From Paracoccaceae bacterium (GTDB taxonomy: Bacteria; Pseudomonadota; Alphaproteobacteria; Rhodobacterales; Rhodobacteraceae), in assembly GCA_947504705.1 (NCBI GenBank), contig CANNIA010000002.1, positions 152,524 through 216,523 of the forward strand: DNA of 64,000 bases, written 5' to 3'. The notes under the pieces are model-generated. The model was not told where the DNA came from. It was given only the letters and a program-made list of their open reading frames with translations, and searched no databases. Every line of letters starts with the position of its first letter. The stretch's first letter is position 1. Below, piece after piece: positions 43,937 through 52,475 of this stretch. The position numbers and the translations under genes are program-made.

Positions 43937-45109
43937 ATGAGCTTCGACACTCTGATCCTGCGCATTGGGACCAATTGCTGCAAGTGGGACCTCTTGGAAC
44001 CGCTTTACGGCCTGTCGCCTGACGAAGGCCTGGCGATGTGGGTGGCCGACATGGAATTCCGCCCGCCGCAGGTGGTGCAGCAGGCGCTGGAGAAGATGCT
44101 GGCCCATGGCGTCTATGGCTATTTCGGCGACGACCGGGCCTATCTGAGCGCGATCCAATGGTGGATGAAGACCCGCCACGGCTGGGATGTGGCGCCTGAG
44201 ACGATCTTCACGACCCATGGTCTGGTGAATGGCACGGCACTTTGCATCGACGCCTTCACCCAACCCGGCGATGGCGTGATCCTGATGACCCCGGTCTATC
44301 ATGCCTTCGCCCGGATCATCGAAGCCGCTGGCCGGGAGGTGGTGGAATGCCCGCTGACCCTGCATGACGGCATGGCGCAGCTTGACCTTGCGGCTTGGGA
44401 AGCCCGCCTGACCGGGCGCGAGAAGATGCTGATCCTATGCTCGCCGCACAATCCCGGCGGGCGGGTCTGGACGGTGCAGGAACTGCGTGCGGTCGCCGAT
44501 TTCTGCGTCAAGCATGACCTGATCCTTGTCTCGGACGAAATCCACCATGATCTGGTCTATCCGGGCCAGAAACACACTATCATGGCCAATGCCGCACCGG
44601 AAATCGCGGATCGGCTGGTGATGATGACGGCATCGACCAAGACGTTCAACATGGCGGGGGCCCATACGGGCAACGTCATCATCGCCGATCCGACCCTGCG
44701 CAAGACCTTTGCCGACAAGATGATGGCCATGGGCATCTCGCCCAATTCCTTTGGCATGCACATGGTAACGGCGGCCTATTCACCCGAAGGCGCGGCCTGG
44801 GTCGATGACCTGATGCGTTACCTTGATGGCAACCGGAAACTCTTCGACGAAGGGATCAACCGGATCCCCGGCCTGCGCGCGACCCGGCTGGAGGCGACCT
44901 ATCTGGCCTGGGTCGATTTTTCGGGCACTGGCATGGCACCGGCTGAATTCATCGACCGGGTCCAGAAAGTTGCCAAGATCGCCACCAACCACGGGACCAG
45001 CTTCGGGACCGGCGGCGAAAGCTATCTGCGGTTCAACATCGCCTGCCCGCGCGCGCATATCGTCGAAGCAATCGCGCGGCTTGAAAGGGCTTTTGCCGAT
45101 CTGCAATGA
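43937..45109 (+). CDS. MalY/PatB-family PLP aminotransferase (putative cystathionine beta-lyase)
   Basis: A 390-residue fold-type I PLP enzyme of the MalY/PatB group, C-S beta-lyases that cleave cystathionine or cysteine conjugates. MWVADMEFRPPQVVQQAL (about 35-52), CSPHNPGGRVW (about 170) and VSDEIHHDLVYPGQKH (about 203-218) are the family marks. The PLP lysine lies in ASTKTFNMAGAHTGN (about 234). The start at 43937 (MSFDTLIL) matches the family; an ATG at 43907 is upstream. It overlaps the L,D-transpeptidase gene by ATGA. Confidence 0.85.
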   Translation: MSFDTLILRIGTNCCKWDLLEPLYGLSPDEGLAMWVADMEFRPPQVVQQALEKMLAHGVYGYFGDDRAYLSAIQWWMKTRHGWDVAPETIFTTHGLVNGTALCIDAFTQPGDGVILMTPVYHAFARIIEAAGREVVECPLTLHDGMAQLDLAAWEARLTGREKMLILCSPHNPGGRVWTVQELRAVADFCVKHDLILVSDEIHHDLVYPGQKHTIMANAAPEIADRLVMMTASTKTFNMAGAHTGNVIIADPTLRKTFADKMMAMGISPNSFGMHMVTAAYSPEGAAWVDDLMRYLDGNRKLFDEGINRIPGLRATRLEATYLAWVDFSGTGMAPAEFIDRVQKVAKIATNHGTSFGTGGESYLRFNIACPRAHIVEAIARLERAFADLQ

Positions 45110-45645
45110 CCAAGCTTTCGCGCCTGATCATCTTCTGTCTGCTCTTGGTCGGGCTTGGGCTGCTTGCAGCGTCAATCTACAGCCCGCCGCTTCAGGTGAC
45201 ACTGCCGCCGCCGACCGCGCTGACGGGCCCTATCGACCGGATCGTGGTCGAGAAATCGGCGCGGCGGATGCGGTTGTTTCAGGATGGCAAGGTGGTGCGA
45301 ACCTATGTCATCGCGCTTGGCTTCACGCCTGCGGGCGACAAAGAGCGGCAAGGTGACGGCAAGACACCCGAGGGGGAGTTCACCGTCAACCGGCGCAATG
45401 CAGTCAGCGCGTTTCATCTGTCTCTTGGCCTTGATTATCCGCTGCCTGAAGATGTCTCCCGCGCCGCCGCTGGCGGGCACAGCCCCGGTGGAGATATCTT
45501 CATCCATGGCCAACCGCATGGCGTGGCCGACGGTTTCAAGTTAAAGGGTGACTGGACGGCAGGCTGCATCGCCGTCAGCAATGCCGAGATCAAGGAAATC
45601 TGGGCGGTGGCCCCGATTGGCACCAAGGTTGAAATCCGGCCCTAA
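45106..45645 (+). CDS. L,D-transpeptidase (YkuD domain)
   Basis: A 179-residue envelope enzyme forming 3-3 peptidoglycan cross-links or attaching proteins to peptidoglycan. An N-terminal signal anchor (about 5-25, LIIFCLLLVGLGLLAASIY) exports the YkuD domain (about 43-179). The catalytic set is H134 in FIHGQPHG and C154 in TAGCIAVSNAEI. It is coupled to the preceding PLP enzyme by a 4-bp overlap, though a functional link is not evident. Confidence 0.9.
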   Translation: MTKLSRLIIFCLLLVGLGLLAASIYSPPLQVTLPPPTALTGPIDRIVVEKSARRMRLFQDGKVVRTYVIALGFTPAGDKERQGDGKTPEGEFTVNRRNAVSAFHLSLGLDYPLPEDVSRAAAGGHSPGGDIFIHGQPHGVADGFKLKGDWTAGCIAVSNAEIKEIWAVAPIGTKVEIRP

Positions 45646-45657
45646 CTGTCGCTTGGC

Positions 45658-46011
45658 TCAGGCCTTGGTCAGATAGCCCACCGGAGCGTTTTCATCCCGC
45701 CAGAAATCCAGCGGCGCATGGTCGCTGACCGCGGTGGCGCGCTTGAATTCGCAGACCAGCTCTCCGTCTTCGATGGTCGACGCCATGATCAGGCACTGGA
45801 AGATGTGGCGCGAGCCGTCATAGACATCGACCAGCCCCCGCAGCTTGCTGGGCGAAAACTCGGCATCAAGAGTGAAGCCCTGATCCCAGAAGCGCAGGAC
45901 GGGATAGACGGCATTGCCGACTTCGACCCGAAGCCGCGACTTCTTTTTCAGTGCGGCCTTGCGGGCAGCTTCAAGCCCGTCGCGCACTTCTTTGGACAGA
46001 AACTCGAACAT
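45658..46011 (-). CDS. Conserved hypothetical protein
   Basis: A 117-residue cytoplasmic protein starting MFEFLSKEVRDGLEAARKAALKKK, a basic amphipathic helix, followed by a beta-rich part (RLRVEVGNAVYPVLRFWDQGF, LRGLVDVYDGSRHIFQCLI) that recalls a small PilZ-like barrel, without a clear RxxxR/DxSxxG motif. It is convergent with the L,D-transpeptidase. Function unknown. Confidence 0.65.
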   Translation of the reverse strand: MFEFLSKEVRDGLEAARKAALKKKSRLRVEVGNAVYPVLRFWDQGFTLDAEFSPSKLRGLVDVYDGSRHIFQCLIMASTIEDGELVCEFKRATAVSDHAPLDFWRDENAPVGYLTKA

Positions 46012-46232
46012 CTGAACCCCGCAACTGATGGTGAAACTGTGGAAGAATCTTCCCAAAAATCAAGCTTTCACAATGAGATTACAAATTGATGAAGCCTGGC
46101 GCGGCCAGAATGTCACAGTCCGCCGCAACTATCGGTTGATCGCATAGCCCGCGCCAATGCAACTGGCCGTTCTTTGCTTTTCGAAGGCCGTTCCGCTTGC
46201 GAATCAGCGGCCTCCGACGGAAGACCCAAGCC

Positions 46233-47132
46233 ATGGTCCTGATTGCTGCCCTGCTGCTTGATGCCTTCTTCGGCGAACCCCGGCTTGTCTGGGACCGCCT
46301 GCCGCATCCTGCTGTCTTGATGGGCCGTCTGGTTGGCACCGCGGATCGGCGCTGGAACGAGGGCGCTTCCCTGCGGCTGCGTGGGACACTGGTGACGCTG
46401 GGCCTGCTTGCCGCTGGGCTTGGCCTTGGCTGGCTGATCCAGATCCTCCCGGATCATGGTCTGCTGGAGGTGCTGACGGTTGCTGTTCTGGTGGCGCAGA
46501 AAAGCCTGGTCGACCACGTCCGCGCTGTGGCCGCCGCCCTGCGCCTGTCGGTCGCCGAAGGGCGCAATTCCGTGGCCATGATTGTCGGGCGAGATACGGC
46601 TGCAATGACGGGCCCTGACGTGGCGCGCGCGGCCATCGAAAGCGCGGCCGAGAACCTTTCCGACGGGGTTGTCGCCCCGGTCTTTTGGTATCTGGTGCTG
46701 GGCCTGCCGGGGATTGTGGCCTACAAGCTGATCAACACCGCTGACAGCATGATTGGCCACATGACCCCGCGCTATCGCGATTTCGGCTGGGCCTCGGCCC
46801 GTCTGGATGATGTCTTGAACCTGATCCCCGCGCGCCTGACCGCCCTTCTGATCGCGCTGACCCATGGCTGGGTTGACCCCACCCCGATCCTGCGCGACGC
46901 GCCCAAGCATCGGAGCCCGAATGCTGGCTGGCCCGAAAGCGCGATGGCCCCGGTGCTGAACGTCGCACTATCCGGCCCGCGCAGCTATAACGGGGTCAGC
47001 AAGCACTTCCCCTGGGTCTGGCCCGAAGGCCGCCGCGACCCCGGCCCAGACGATATCGACGCCGCCGCCGATGCGCTTTGGCGGGTATGGGCTTCCCTCC
47101 TTGCGGTTGCGGTGATCGTGGTGCTTCTCTAG
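46233..47132 (+). CDS. cbiB: Adenosylcobinamide-phosphate synthase CbiB/CobD
   Basis: A 299-residue membrane enzyme attaching aminopropanol (phosphate) to adenosylcobyric acid in B12 synthesis. MVLIAALLLDAFFGEPRLVWDRLPHPAVLMG is the classic start, and ESAAENLSDGVVAPVFWYLVLGLPG and KLINTADSMIGH (about 145-180) are the family core. About four to five helices are visible. It stands alone here; the preceding 221-bp gap shows no convincing cobalamin riboswitch. Corrinoid supply matters for the MttB-type methyltransferase and for methylmalonyl-CoA-type mutases of the ethylmalonyl-CoA pathway. Confidence 0.9.
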   Translation: MVLIAALLLDAFFGEPRLVWDRLPHPAVLMGRLVGTADRRWNEGASLRLRGTLVTLGLLAAGLGLGWLIQILPDHGLLEVLTVAVLVAQKSLVDHVRAVAAALRLSVAEGRNSVAMIVGRDTAAMTGPDVARAAIESAAENLSDGVVAPVFWYLVLGLPGIVAYKLINTADSMIGHMTPRYRDFGWASARLDDVLNLIPARLTALLIALTHGWVDPTPILRDAPKHRSPNAGWPESAMAPVLNVALSGPRSYNGVSKHFPWVWPEGRRDPGPDDIDAAADALWRVWASLLAVAVIVVLL

Positions 47133-47157
47133 GGTCGCCCAAAACCTTGAGGTCCCC

Positions 47158-48315
47158 ATGCGCGTAGCCCTTCTTTCCCTGTTCCTCGCCAGTCCTGCCC
47201 TGTCGGCCCCCTGTGGCGGCGATTTCGGCGACTTCCTTGCCGCGATGCAGGCCGAGGCCGTCGCTACGGGTGTGCCTGCCGATAAGGCCGAAGCCTTCTT
47301 TGCCGGGGCGGCCATCGACAAGGGCGTGCTCAAGGCCGACAAGGCGCAGGGGGTGTTTCGCAAGACCTTCCTCGACTTCTCGCAAAGCCTGATCTCCAAG
47401 GGCCGCCTGACCACGGCGCGCGACAAATCGCAGGCGCTGAACGACATCTTCACCCGTGCCGAAAGTGAATACGGCATCAGCCGTGGCATCCTCTTGGCCT
47501 TCTGGGCGTTCGAGACCGACTTTGGCCAGGTTCAGGGCGACTTCAACACCCGCAACGCGCTGATCACGCTGGCGCATGATTGCCGCCGCCCCGAGCTTTT
47601 CCAGCCCCAGGTGCTTGCTGCTGCCACGCTGTTCGCGATGGACGACTTTTCGCTGGATACCAAGGGCGCCTGGGCGGGCGAGATAGGCATGGTCCAGATG
47701 CTGCCCAAGGATATTCTGGAACGCGGCGTCGATGGCGATGGCGACGGGCTGATCCTTTTGAAGACCTCCGAAGCTGACGCGATCCTGTCCGGCGCGCGGA
47801 TGCTGCAAAGCCATGGCTGGCGGCCGAATGAGCCCTGGTTGGCCGAAATCGCGCTGCCGCAGGATTTCGACTGGTCGCAAACCGGGCTTGAGACCGAAAA
47901 GCCGACCGAAGACTGGACAGCACTTGGCGTGACACCCCGCGCGGGGTCGCTGGCACCGGGGCTGCCCGCTTCGATCCTCTTGCCACAGGGGCGCAAGGGC
48001 CCGGCGTTCCTGATCTATCCGAACTACCGCGTGTTGTTCGAGTGGAACAAAAGCTTCGTCTACGTCACCACCGCCGCCTATTTTGCCACCCGGATCGAAG
48101 GGGCCGAGCCCTACAACGCAGGCAACCCCGATCCGGCGCTTGAGCTGGACGAGATGAAGGCGCTGCAGGAAAAACTGACCGCCCTTGGCCATGACGTGGG
48201 CAAGATCGACGGCATCCTTGGCGCGGGCACAAGGGCGGCTGTGCAGAAGGAACAGGTCCGGCTTGGCCTTCCCGCCGATGGCTGGCCGACCCGCGACCTT
48301 CTGGACGCGCTCTGA
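47158..48315 (+). CDS. Lytic murein transglycosylase (MltB family) with peptidoglycan-binding domain
   Basis: A 385-residue periplasmic enzyme. The signal peptide is about 1-17 (VALLSLFLASPALSA). The SLT_2 domain (about 25-310) has the catalytic glutamate E119 in AFWAFETDFGQ. A C-terminal PG_binding_1 domain (about 325-385) reads LQEKLTALGHDVGKIDGILG. There is no lipobox, so it is soluble rather than an outer-membrane lipoprotein like E. coli MltB. The stop and the next ATG overlap (TGATG). Confidence 0.9.
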   Translation: MRVALLSLFLASPALSAPCGGDFGDFLAAMQAEAVATGVPADKAEAFFAGAAIDKGVLKADKAQGVFRKTFLDFSQSLISKGRLTTARDKSQALNDIFTRAESEYGISRGILLAFWAFETDFGQVQGDFNTRNALITLAHDCRRPELFQPQVLAAATLFAMDDFSLDTKGAWAGEIGMVQMLPKDILERGVDGDGDGLILLKTSEADAILSGARMLQSHGWRPNEPWLAEIALPQDFDWSQTGLETEKPTEDWTALGVTPRAGSLAPGLPASILLPQGRKGPAFLIYPNYRVLFEWNKSFVYVTTAAYFATRIEGAEPYNAGNPDPALELDEMKALQEKLTALGHDVGKIDGILGAGTRAAVQKEQVRLGLPADGWPTRDLLDAL

Positions 48316-49211
48316 TGGCGACATGGGATGTGGTGGCAACGCTGAAGGCCCCTGCCGAGCAGGTTCTGGCCTTCGCAGCGCATCACCTCTCGCTTGGGGC
48401 AGGTCATCTTTGGCTTTACTTTGATGATCCGGACGCCGCAGTCCCCGCCGCGCTTACCGCCCATCCGAAAGTGACCGTCACCCTTTGCGACGATCCTTTA
48501 TGGCGTGCACGCGGCAGGCGGCCCGAACGCCACCAGAACCGTCAAGCCCGCAATGCCCAGGACGCCTATGCGCGCACGAAAAGCCAGTGGCTGACACATA
48601 TCGACGTGGACGAGTTCATCCATACTGATCACGAAATTTCCGGTGCGTTGAACAGCGTGCATCCAGATGCCCTTGTGATCCAGATGGAGCCGTTCGAGGC
48701 GATGCACGATCCCTCACTTCCCGATGACATCTTTACCGCCCGCGCCTTTCGCGGCCCGCTGAAGAAGGGGTTTGCCAATTTTCGCGACATGGCGCTTGGC
48801 AGCTACGCAGCTTTGATCCCTGACGGGATGCTTAGCCATTCGGTCGGCAAGTGTTTCTTCCGGTCCGGCATAGAGGGCCTGACACCGCGCCTGCACGGGG
48901 CCATGCTGGCGGGGTCAAGGGTGCCAAGCTTCGGTCGTCTTGCCGATACCTGCCTTCTGCACTTTCACGCTCAGGATCGCGAAGGCTGGCTTGCGGCCCT
49001 GCCCTACCGGCTGACCCGTGGCGCCTATCAATACAAGCCCGACATGCAGGCATTTTTGTTGAGCGCAAGCCCGCAGCTCATTGACCACTTCTATCATCGG
49101 ACCCAGGTCCTTGCACCAGATGCCGAAGCGAAACTGGCGGCAATAGGCCGCATCCATCATGCAGCGCTTGGCTTGCGCCAAAAGGCGAATGCGCTGTTGG
49201 AGCACCCTTAA
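48315..49211 (+). CDS. Glycosyltransferase family 2-like protein (GT2_4 type)
   Basis: A 298-residue putative glycosyltransferase. VVATLKAPAEQVLAFAAHHLSLGAGHLWLYFDD (about 6-38) is the nucleotide-binding start of the family and the DxD metal motif is HIDVDEF (D97, D99). The C-terminal 50 residues are helical. Cytoplasmic; donor and acceptor are unknown. The next gene begins inside its stop codon and is an internally deleted paralogue. Confidence 0.8.
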   Translation: MATWDVVATLKAPAEQVLAFAAHHLSLGAGHLWLYFDDPDAAVPAALTAHPKVTVTLCDDPLWRARGRRPERHQNRQARNAQDAYARTKSQWLTHIDVDEFIHTDHEISGALNSVHPDALVIQMEPFEAMHDPSLPDDIFTARAFRGPLKKGFANFRDMALGSYAALIPDGMLSHSVGKCFFRSGIEGLTPRLHGAMLAGSRVPSFGRLADTCLLHFHAQDREGWLAALPYRLTRGAYQYKPDMQAFLLSASPQLIDHFYHRTQVLAPDAEAKLAAIGRIHHAALGLRQKANALLEHP

Positions 49212-49483
49212 TGCCCAGTTGGGGACTTGTCGCCACCGTGAAAGCGCCGAAAGAGGAGCTGCTTGCCTTTGTGGCCTATCACCTCGGTCTTGGCGCTGAT
49301 CGGTTGTGGCTTCACGCCTTTCTAAGCACGGCAGACGACAAGGCGCTTCAGGCTTTCTACGATGCCACCATGACCCTTACGCCGGAAAAGATCGCGCTTT
49401 TGCAGGAGCATGACCGGCTGATCACCGCCGATCTTGGTCTGCGGGCAAAAGTGGCGGATCTGCTTGGCGGTCGGTTCGGGTGA
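49211..49483 (+). pseudogene. Internally deleted paralogue of the upstream glycosyltransferase
   Basis: An intact 90-codon frame in which residues 1-35 match residues 1-35 of the upstream glycosyltransferase (WGLVATVKAPKEELLAF against WDVVATLKAPAEQVLAF) and residues 36-85 match its residues 246-295 (AFYDATMTLTPEKIALL against HFYHRTQVLAPDAEAKL; LGLRAKVADLL against LGLRQKANALL). Exactly 210 residues, including the DxD site, are missing in frame. It cannot be an active glycosyltransferase. It could be a decaying duplicate or a retained short protein. Translation is coupled to the full-length gene. Confidence 0.8.
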
Positions 49484-49489
49484 AGGCGA

Positions 49490-49873
49490 TCAGTCCACAT
49501 TGACCAGCATCAGCGCCGCCCGGCGCAGCGTGGGCATGATCTCGGCGCGCTCGGTGTCACCAACCCCGGTCTCGACCATCGCGCGATCCATGACTGCCAG
49601 CCAATCCTCGGCATCCTGAGCTTGGATCGGCACATGCGCATGGATCTCGCGCAGGTTCATGTGGCCGTGGCGTTCCTGATAATAGCGCTGGCCGCCAAGG
49701 AAGCCGCAGAGGAATTCAAACTGGGCGGGGCGAACATGGGAAAGGCCATGACCCTTCAGATGCATCTCCATGATCGCACGCCCCTGAGGGATGCTTTCGA
49801 TAAGGTCGTAGAAATGGTTCACCAAGAGGTGGATCTTTTCCTCGCCTCCAATCCGGTTGATCATCGGGTCCAT
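49490..49873 (-). CDS. Group II truncated haemoglobin
   Basis: A 127-residue globin, probably in oxygen or NO handling. It starts MDPMINRIGGEEKIHLLVNHFYDLIE, with the CD-region tyrosine/phenylalanine pair (HFYDLI), the conserved FLGGQRYYQERHGH segment (about 56-70) and the proximal histidine in REIHAHVPI. The length fits trHb. It is convergent with the glycosyltransferase remnant (6 bp). Confidence 0.85.
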   Translation of the reverse strand: MDPMINRIGGEEKIHLLVNHFYDLIESIPQGRAIMEMHLKGHGLSHVRPAQFEFLCGFLGGQRYYQERHGHMNLREIHAHVPIQAQDAEDWLAVMDRAMVETGVGDTERAEIMPTLRRAALMLVNVD

Positions 49874-49979
49874 TGTGCCTCCCAAAAGACCAGCGCGTCG
49901 GCGCCTTGGCAAAGCCTAGCCCAGAAGACTGCCGTTTGAAACGCGACCAAACGCCCGATATCTTCGAAGACGTCGGACT

Positions 49980-52355
49980 TCAGCTTTGCGGCCGGGCCTT
50001 CTTCGGATCGTAATGCGACAGCGGCACGATCACCGCTGGCAGCCGCTTTTGCTGACCGTCCAGCTTGCCGACCTCCAACGTCGTGCCCACCTCGGCATGC
50101 GCCACATCGACCCTTGCAAGCGCGATGTTCTTGCCCAGGATCGGTGAGCGGGTGGACGAGGTGACCACCCCCACCTGCGCTCGGCCCATATGCAGGCAGT
50201 CGCCGTGGCCTGTTTCGACATTGCTGTCGATGTCCAGCCCTACGAACCTGTGCGACGGATGCTCCTTCCGCCGGATCAGCGCGTCACGCCCGATGAAATC
50301 GTCGGGCTTCGACTTCAGGGGCACGGTAAAGCCGACGCCTGCCTCGAATGGGTCGGTCTGGTCGCTGAAATCATAGCCCGCGAAGATCAGCCCCGCCTCG
50401 ATCCGCACCATGTCCAGCGCGGCCAGACCCATGGGCAGGACGCCCAAGTCCGCCCCTGCCGCCATCACCGCGTCATAAACCGCTTCGGCATCCTTCGGGT
50501 GGCAGAAGATTTCATACCCCAACTCGCCGGTATAACCGGTGCGCGACACCACCAGCGGCGCCCCGGTCGGCCCACCCAGCCGGGCAACAGCAAAGCGGAA
50601 CCAGCCAAGCTCGGTCACAGTGGGCTGCGTGGCCGCCGTCCAGATGATCCGGCTCATCAGCTCACGTGAGTTCGGGCCCTGAACGGCGATGTTGTGCAGC
50701 TGATCGGTCGAAGACCTGACCAGCACCTTCAGACCCAGCTTTTCCGCCTGATCGCGCAGCCAGATCCCGCCGTAGTCATCGCCGCCGATCCAGCGAAAGT
50801 TGTTCTGGCCCAGCCGGAACAGCGTGCCATCATCGATCATCCCGCCGTGTTCATAGCACATGGCCGAATAGACGACCTGACCTTGGGACAGCTTCTTCAC
50901 GTCCCGCGTCAGACAGTACTGCAACAACGCCTCTGAATCCGGCCCCGTCACCTCCCACTTCCGCAGGGGCGACAGGTCAATCACCGCCACCTTTTCACGG
51001 CAGGCCCAGTATTCGGCAATCGGGCCTTCGCGGTACGCCTGCGGCAGCCAATAGCCCTTGTACTCCACCATGTTGCGCGTAAGCGCCGAGGTGCGGGAAT
51101 GAAACCCGGTTTCCTTGCTCATCTTCGGCTCCGCATCGGGGGTGGCACGCCAGGCAACAGCGCGCGAGAATTTCTGGGTGTCCGAATAGGTGCGGACATG
51201 AATGTCGGTCGGGTTCCAGCCATTGCCAGCGGTCGTGTCATCCGGGCAGGCAGAGGACACACAAATCAAGTCGGTCAAAGCCCGCATCAACACGAAATCA
51301 CCGGGCCGCGACCAGGCTTCGTCGCTGCCCAACACGCCATGGGCATCAATGAAGGTGTTGTAAAAGAAGTTCACCGCCATCCAGCCGGGCCGCGCCTCAA
51401 CCCCATGCCCGCGCAGGGCATAGTTGAAGTTGTCCGAACAGTTCCGATGCCCCGGATAGCCGATGTCGTCATAGTATTTGGGCGAACAGGCCATGGCAAA
51501 GGCGTCATGACGGCCCACCGTGTCCTGGATCACCTCGACCAGCGGTTCAAAGTCCTGATCGAAGTATTTCGAATGCAGCCCCGGCATCGAATAGGCATGA
51601 CCCATGAAAGTGCGTGAGGTCGTCACGTCCAACGGGCGCTGCAAGCCCTTGTCGATCTTGCAGGCCGAGAAACACTGGAAATCCGTCATCTGCCGCCCGT
51701 CGACATCGATGATCTGGATATATTCGCCCGCCTTCACCAGATACGCCTCGGCGGTCGAGAATTTGACCCGCACATCTTGCAAGGGATCGGCCAAAGGATC
51801 GGGCAAGTCATATTGCCCAACCATCGCCGGGGCCGCGCGTTGGATCATCAGCGTCAACGGCGTCGCCGTGTCCTGCGCCTCGGGGGCCATCGGCAGGCCG
51901 GGGGCCGCGACGACCAGCCAACCATCGTCAAGCGCTGTCAGCTCCGCCCGGGCCTTCGCCGGGGTATCCGGCCCAAACACCCGCACCGCCCCGGCCTTGG
52001 CCAGATCGATCCCGCGGCGCGCGAGCCCCTGACGCAACCGGCCCAGCCCCTCGCCCGCCGCCTCACCCAAGGCGAGCATTGCCTTCAACCCCTCGGCCCC
52101 GGAATTCGACACCTGACCCAGCACCGCAGCGTCGATCCTGCCTGCCTTGTCCGTCGCCACCAATTCGGCAGCCTGAGCACCTTCGTCGTTGATCAGCACA
52201 AGCCGGTCCCCGACCGCAAGCCGCAGCAAAAGCGCCCCACCGCCCGGGATCGCATGCCGTTCCTGCCCATGGTGGCGCGTCAGGTTCGCAGGAGTCAGAG
52301 TCCGGCTTGGTCGTGGCGGACCTAGGATGACCGAGGGATATATCGTGTCAAGCAT
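49980..52355 (-). CDS. tdm: Trimethylamine N-oxide demethylase Tdm
   Basis: This enzyme splits TMAO into dimethylamine and formaldehyde, passing the one-carbon unit to tetrahydrofolate. The 791-residue protein has the diagnostic fusion: an N-terminal beta-rich region (about 1-190), a DUF1989 domain (about 195-375, with FQCFSACKID, CSPKYYDDIGYPGHRNCSDN) and a C-terminal GcvT-type folate-binding domain (about 420-785, with SRTGYTGELGYEIF and the GVLPMGLAALDMVRIEAGL block). The cysteines and aspartates in the DUF1989 part are candidates for the zinc site described for Tdm. The tmm and dmm genes nearby support the call over a sarcosine- or dimethylglycine-type demethylase. The start is at 52355 (MLDTIYPSVIL). 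Confidence 0.9.
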   Translation of the reverse strand: MLDTIYPSVILGPPRPSRTLTPANLTRHHGQERHAIPGGGALLLRLAVGDRLVLINDEGAQAAELVATDKAGRIDAAVLGQVSNSGAEGLKAMLALGEAAGEGLGRLRQGLARRGIDLAKAGAVRVFGPDTPAKARAELTALDDGWLVVAAPGLPMAPEAQDTATPLTLMIQRAAPAMVGQYDLPDPLADPLQDVRVKFSTAEAYLVKAGEYIQIIDVDGRQMTDFQCFSACKIDKGLQRPLDVTTSRTFMGHAYSMPGLHSKYFDQDFEPLVEVIQDTVGRHDAFAMACSPKYYDDIGYPGHRNCSDNFNYALRGHGVEARPGWMAVNFFYNTFIDAHGVLGSDEAWSRPGDFVLMRALTDLICVSSACPDDTTAGNGWNPTDIHVRTYSDTQKFSRAVAWRATPDAEPKMSKETGFHSRTSALTRNMVEYKGYWLPQAYREGPIAEYWACREKVAVIDLSPLRKWEVTGPDSEALLQYCLTRDVKKLSQGQVVYSAMCYEHGGMIDDGTLFRLGQNNFRWIGGDDYGGIWLRDQAEKLGLKVLVRSSTDQLHNIAVQGPNSRELMSRIIWTAATQPTVTELGWFRFAVARLGGPTGAPLVVSRTGYTGELGYEIFCHPKDAEAVYDAVMAAGADLGVLPMGLAALDMVRIEAGLIFAGYDFSDQTDPFEAGVGFTVPLKSKPDDFIGRDALIRRKEHPSHRFVGLDIDSNVETGHGDCLHMGRAQVGVVTSSTRSPILGKNIALARVDVAHAEVGTTLEVGKLDGQQKRLPAVIVPLSHYDPKKARPQS

Positions 52356-52406
52356 GCTGCCCCGCCTGCGCCGGCCCACGACACCGGCCGTTTAATGAGG
52401 TTAAAA

Positions 52407-52422
52407 CTTGTTCATTAACAAG
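52407..52422. promoter_or_regulatory. Inverted repeat in the tdm/EamA divergent gap
   Basis: CTTGTT (52407-52412) and AACAAG (52417-52422) flank CATT, within an overlapping GTTAA/TTAAC pair (52400-52404, 52415-52419). It is the most AT-rich part of the 120-bp gap between divergent tdm and the EamA-type transporter, a plausible regulator site for tdm. Confidence 0.4.
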
Positions 52423-52475
52423 AATAGCGTCAGGTTCACATTGACACAAGCAGGCAGCGGGGAAAAGGCAAGGGA

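Noticed and set aside
46012..46232. Possible cobalamin riboswitch upstream of cbiB
   Set aside because: The gap has some GC-rich stems but I could not find the B12-box or the conserved core, and the spacing does not fit.
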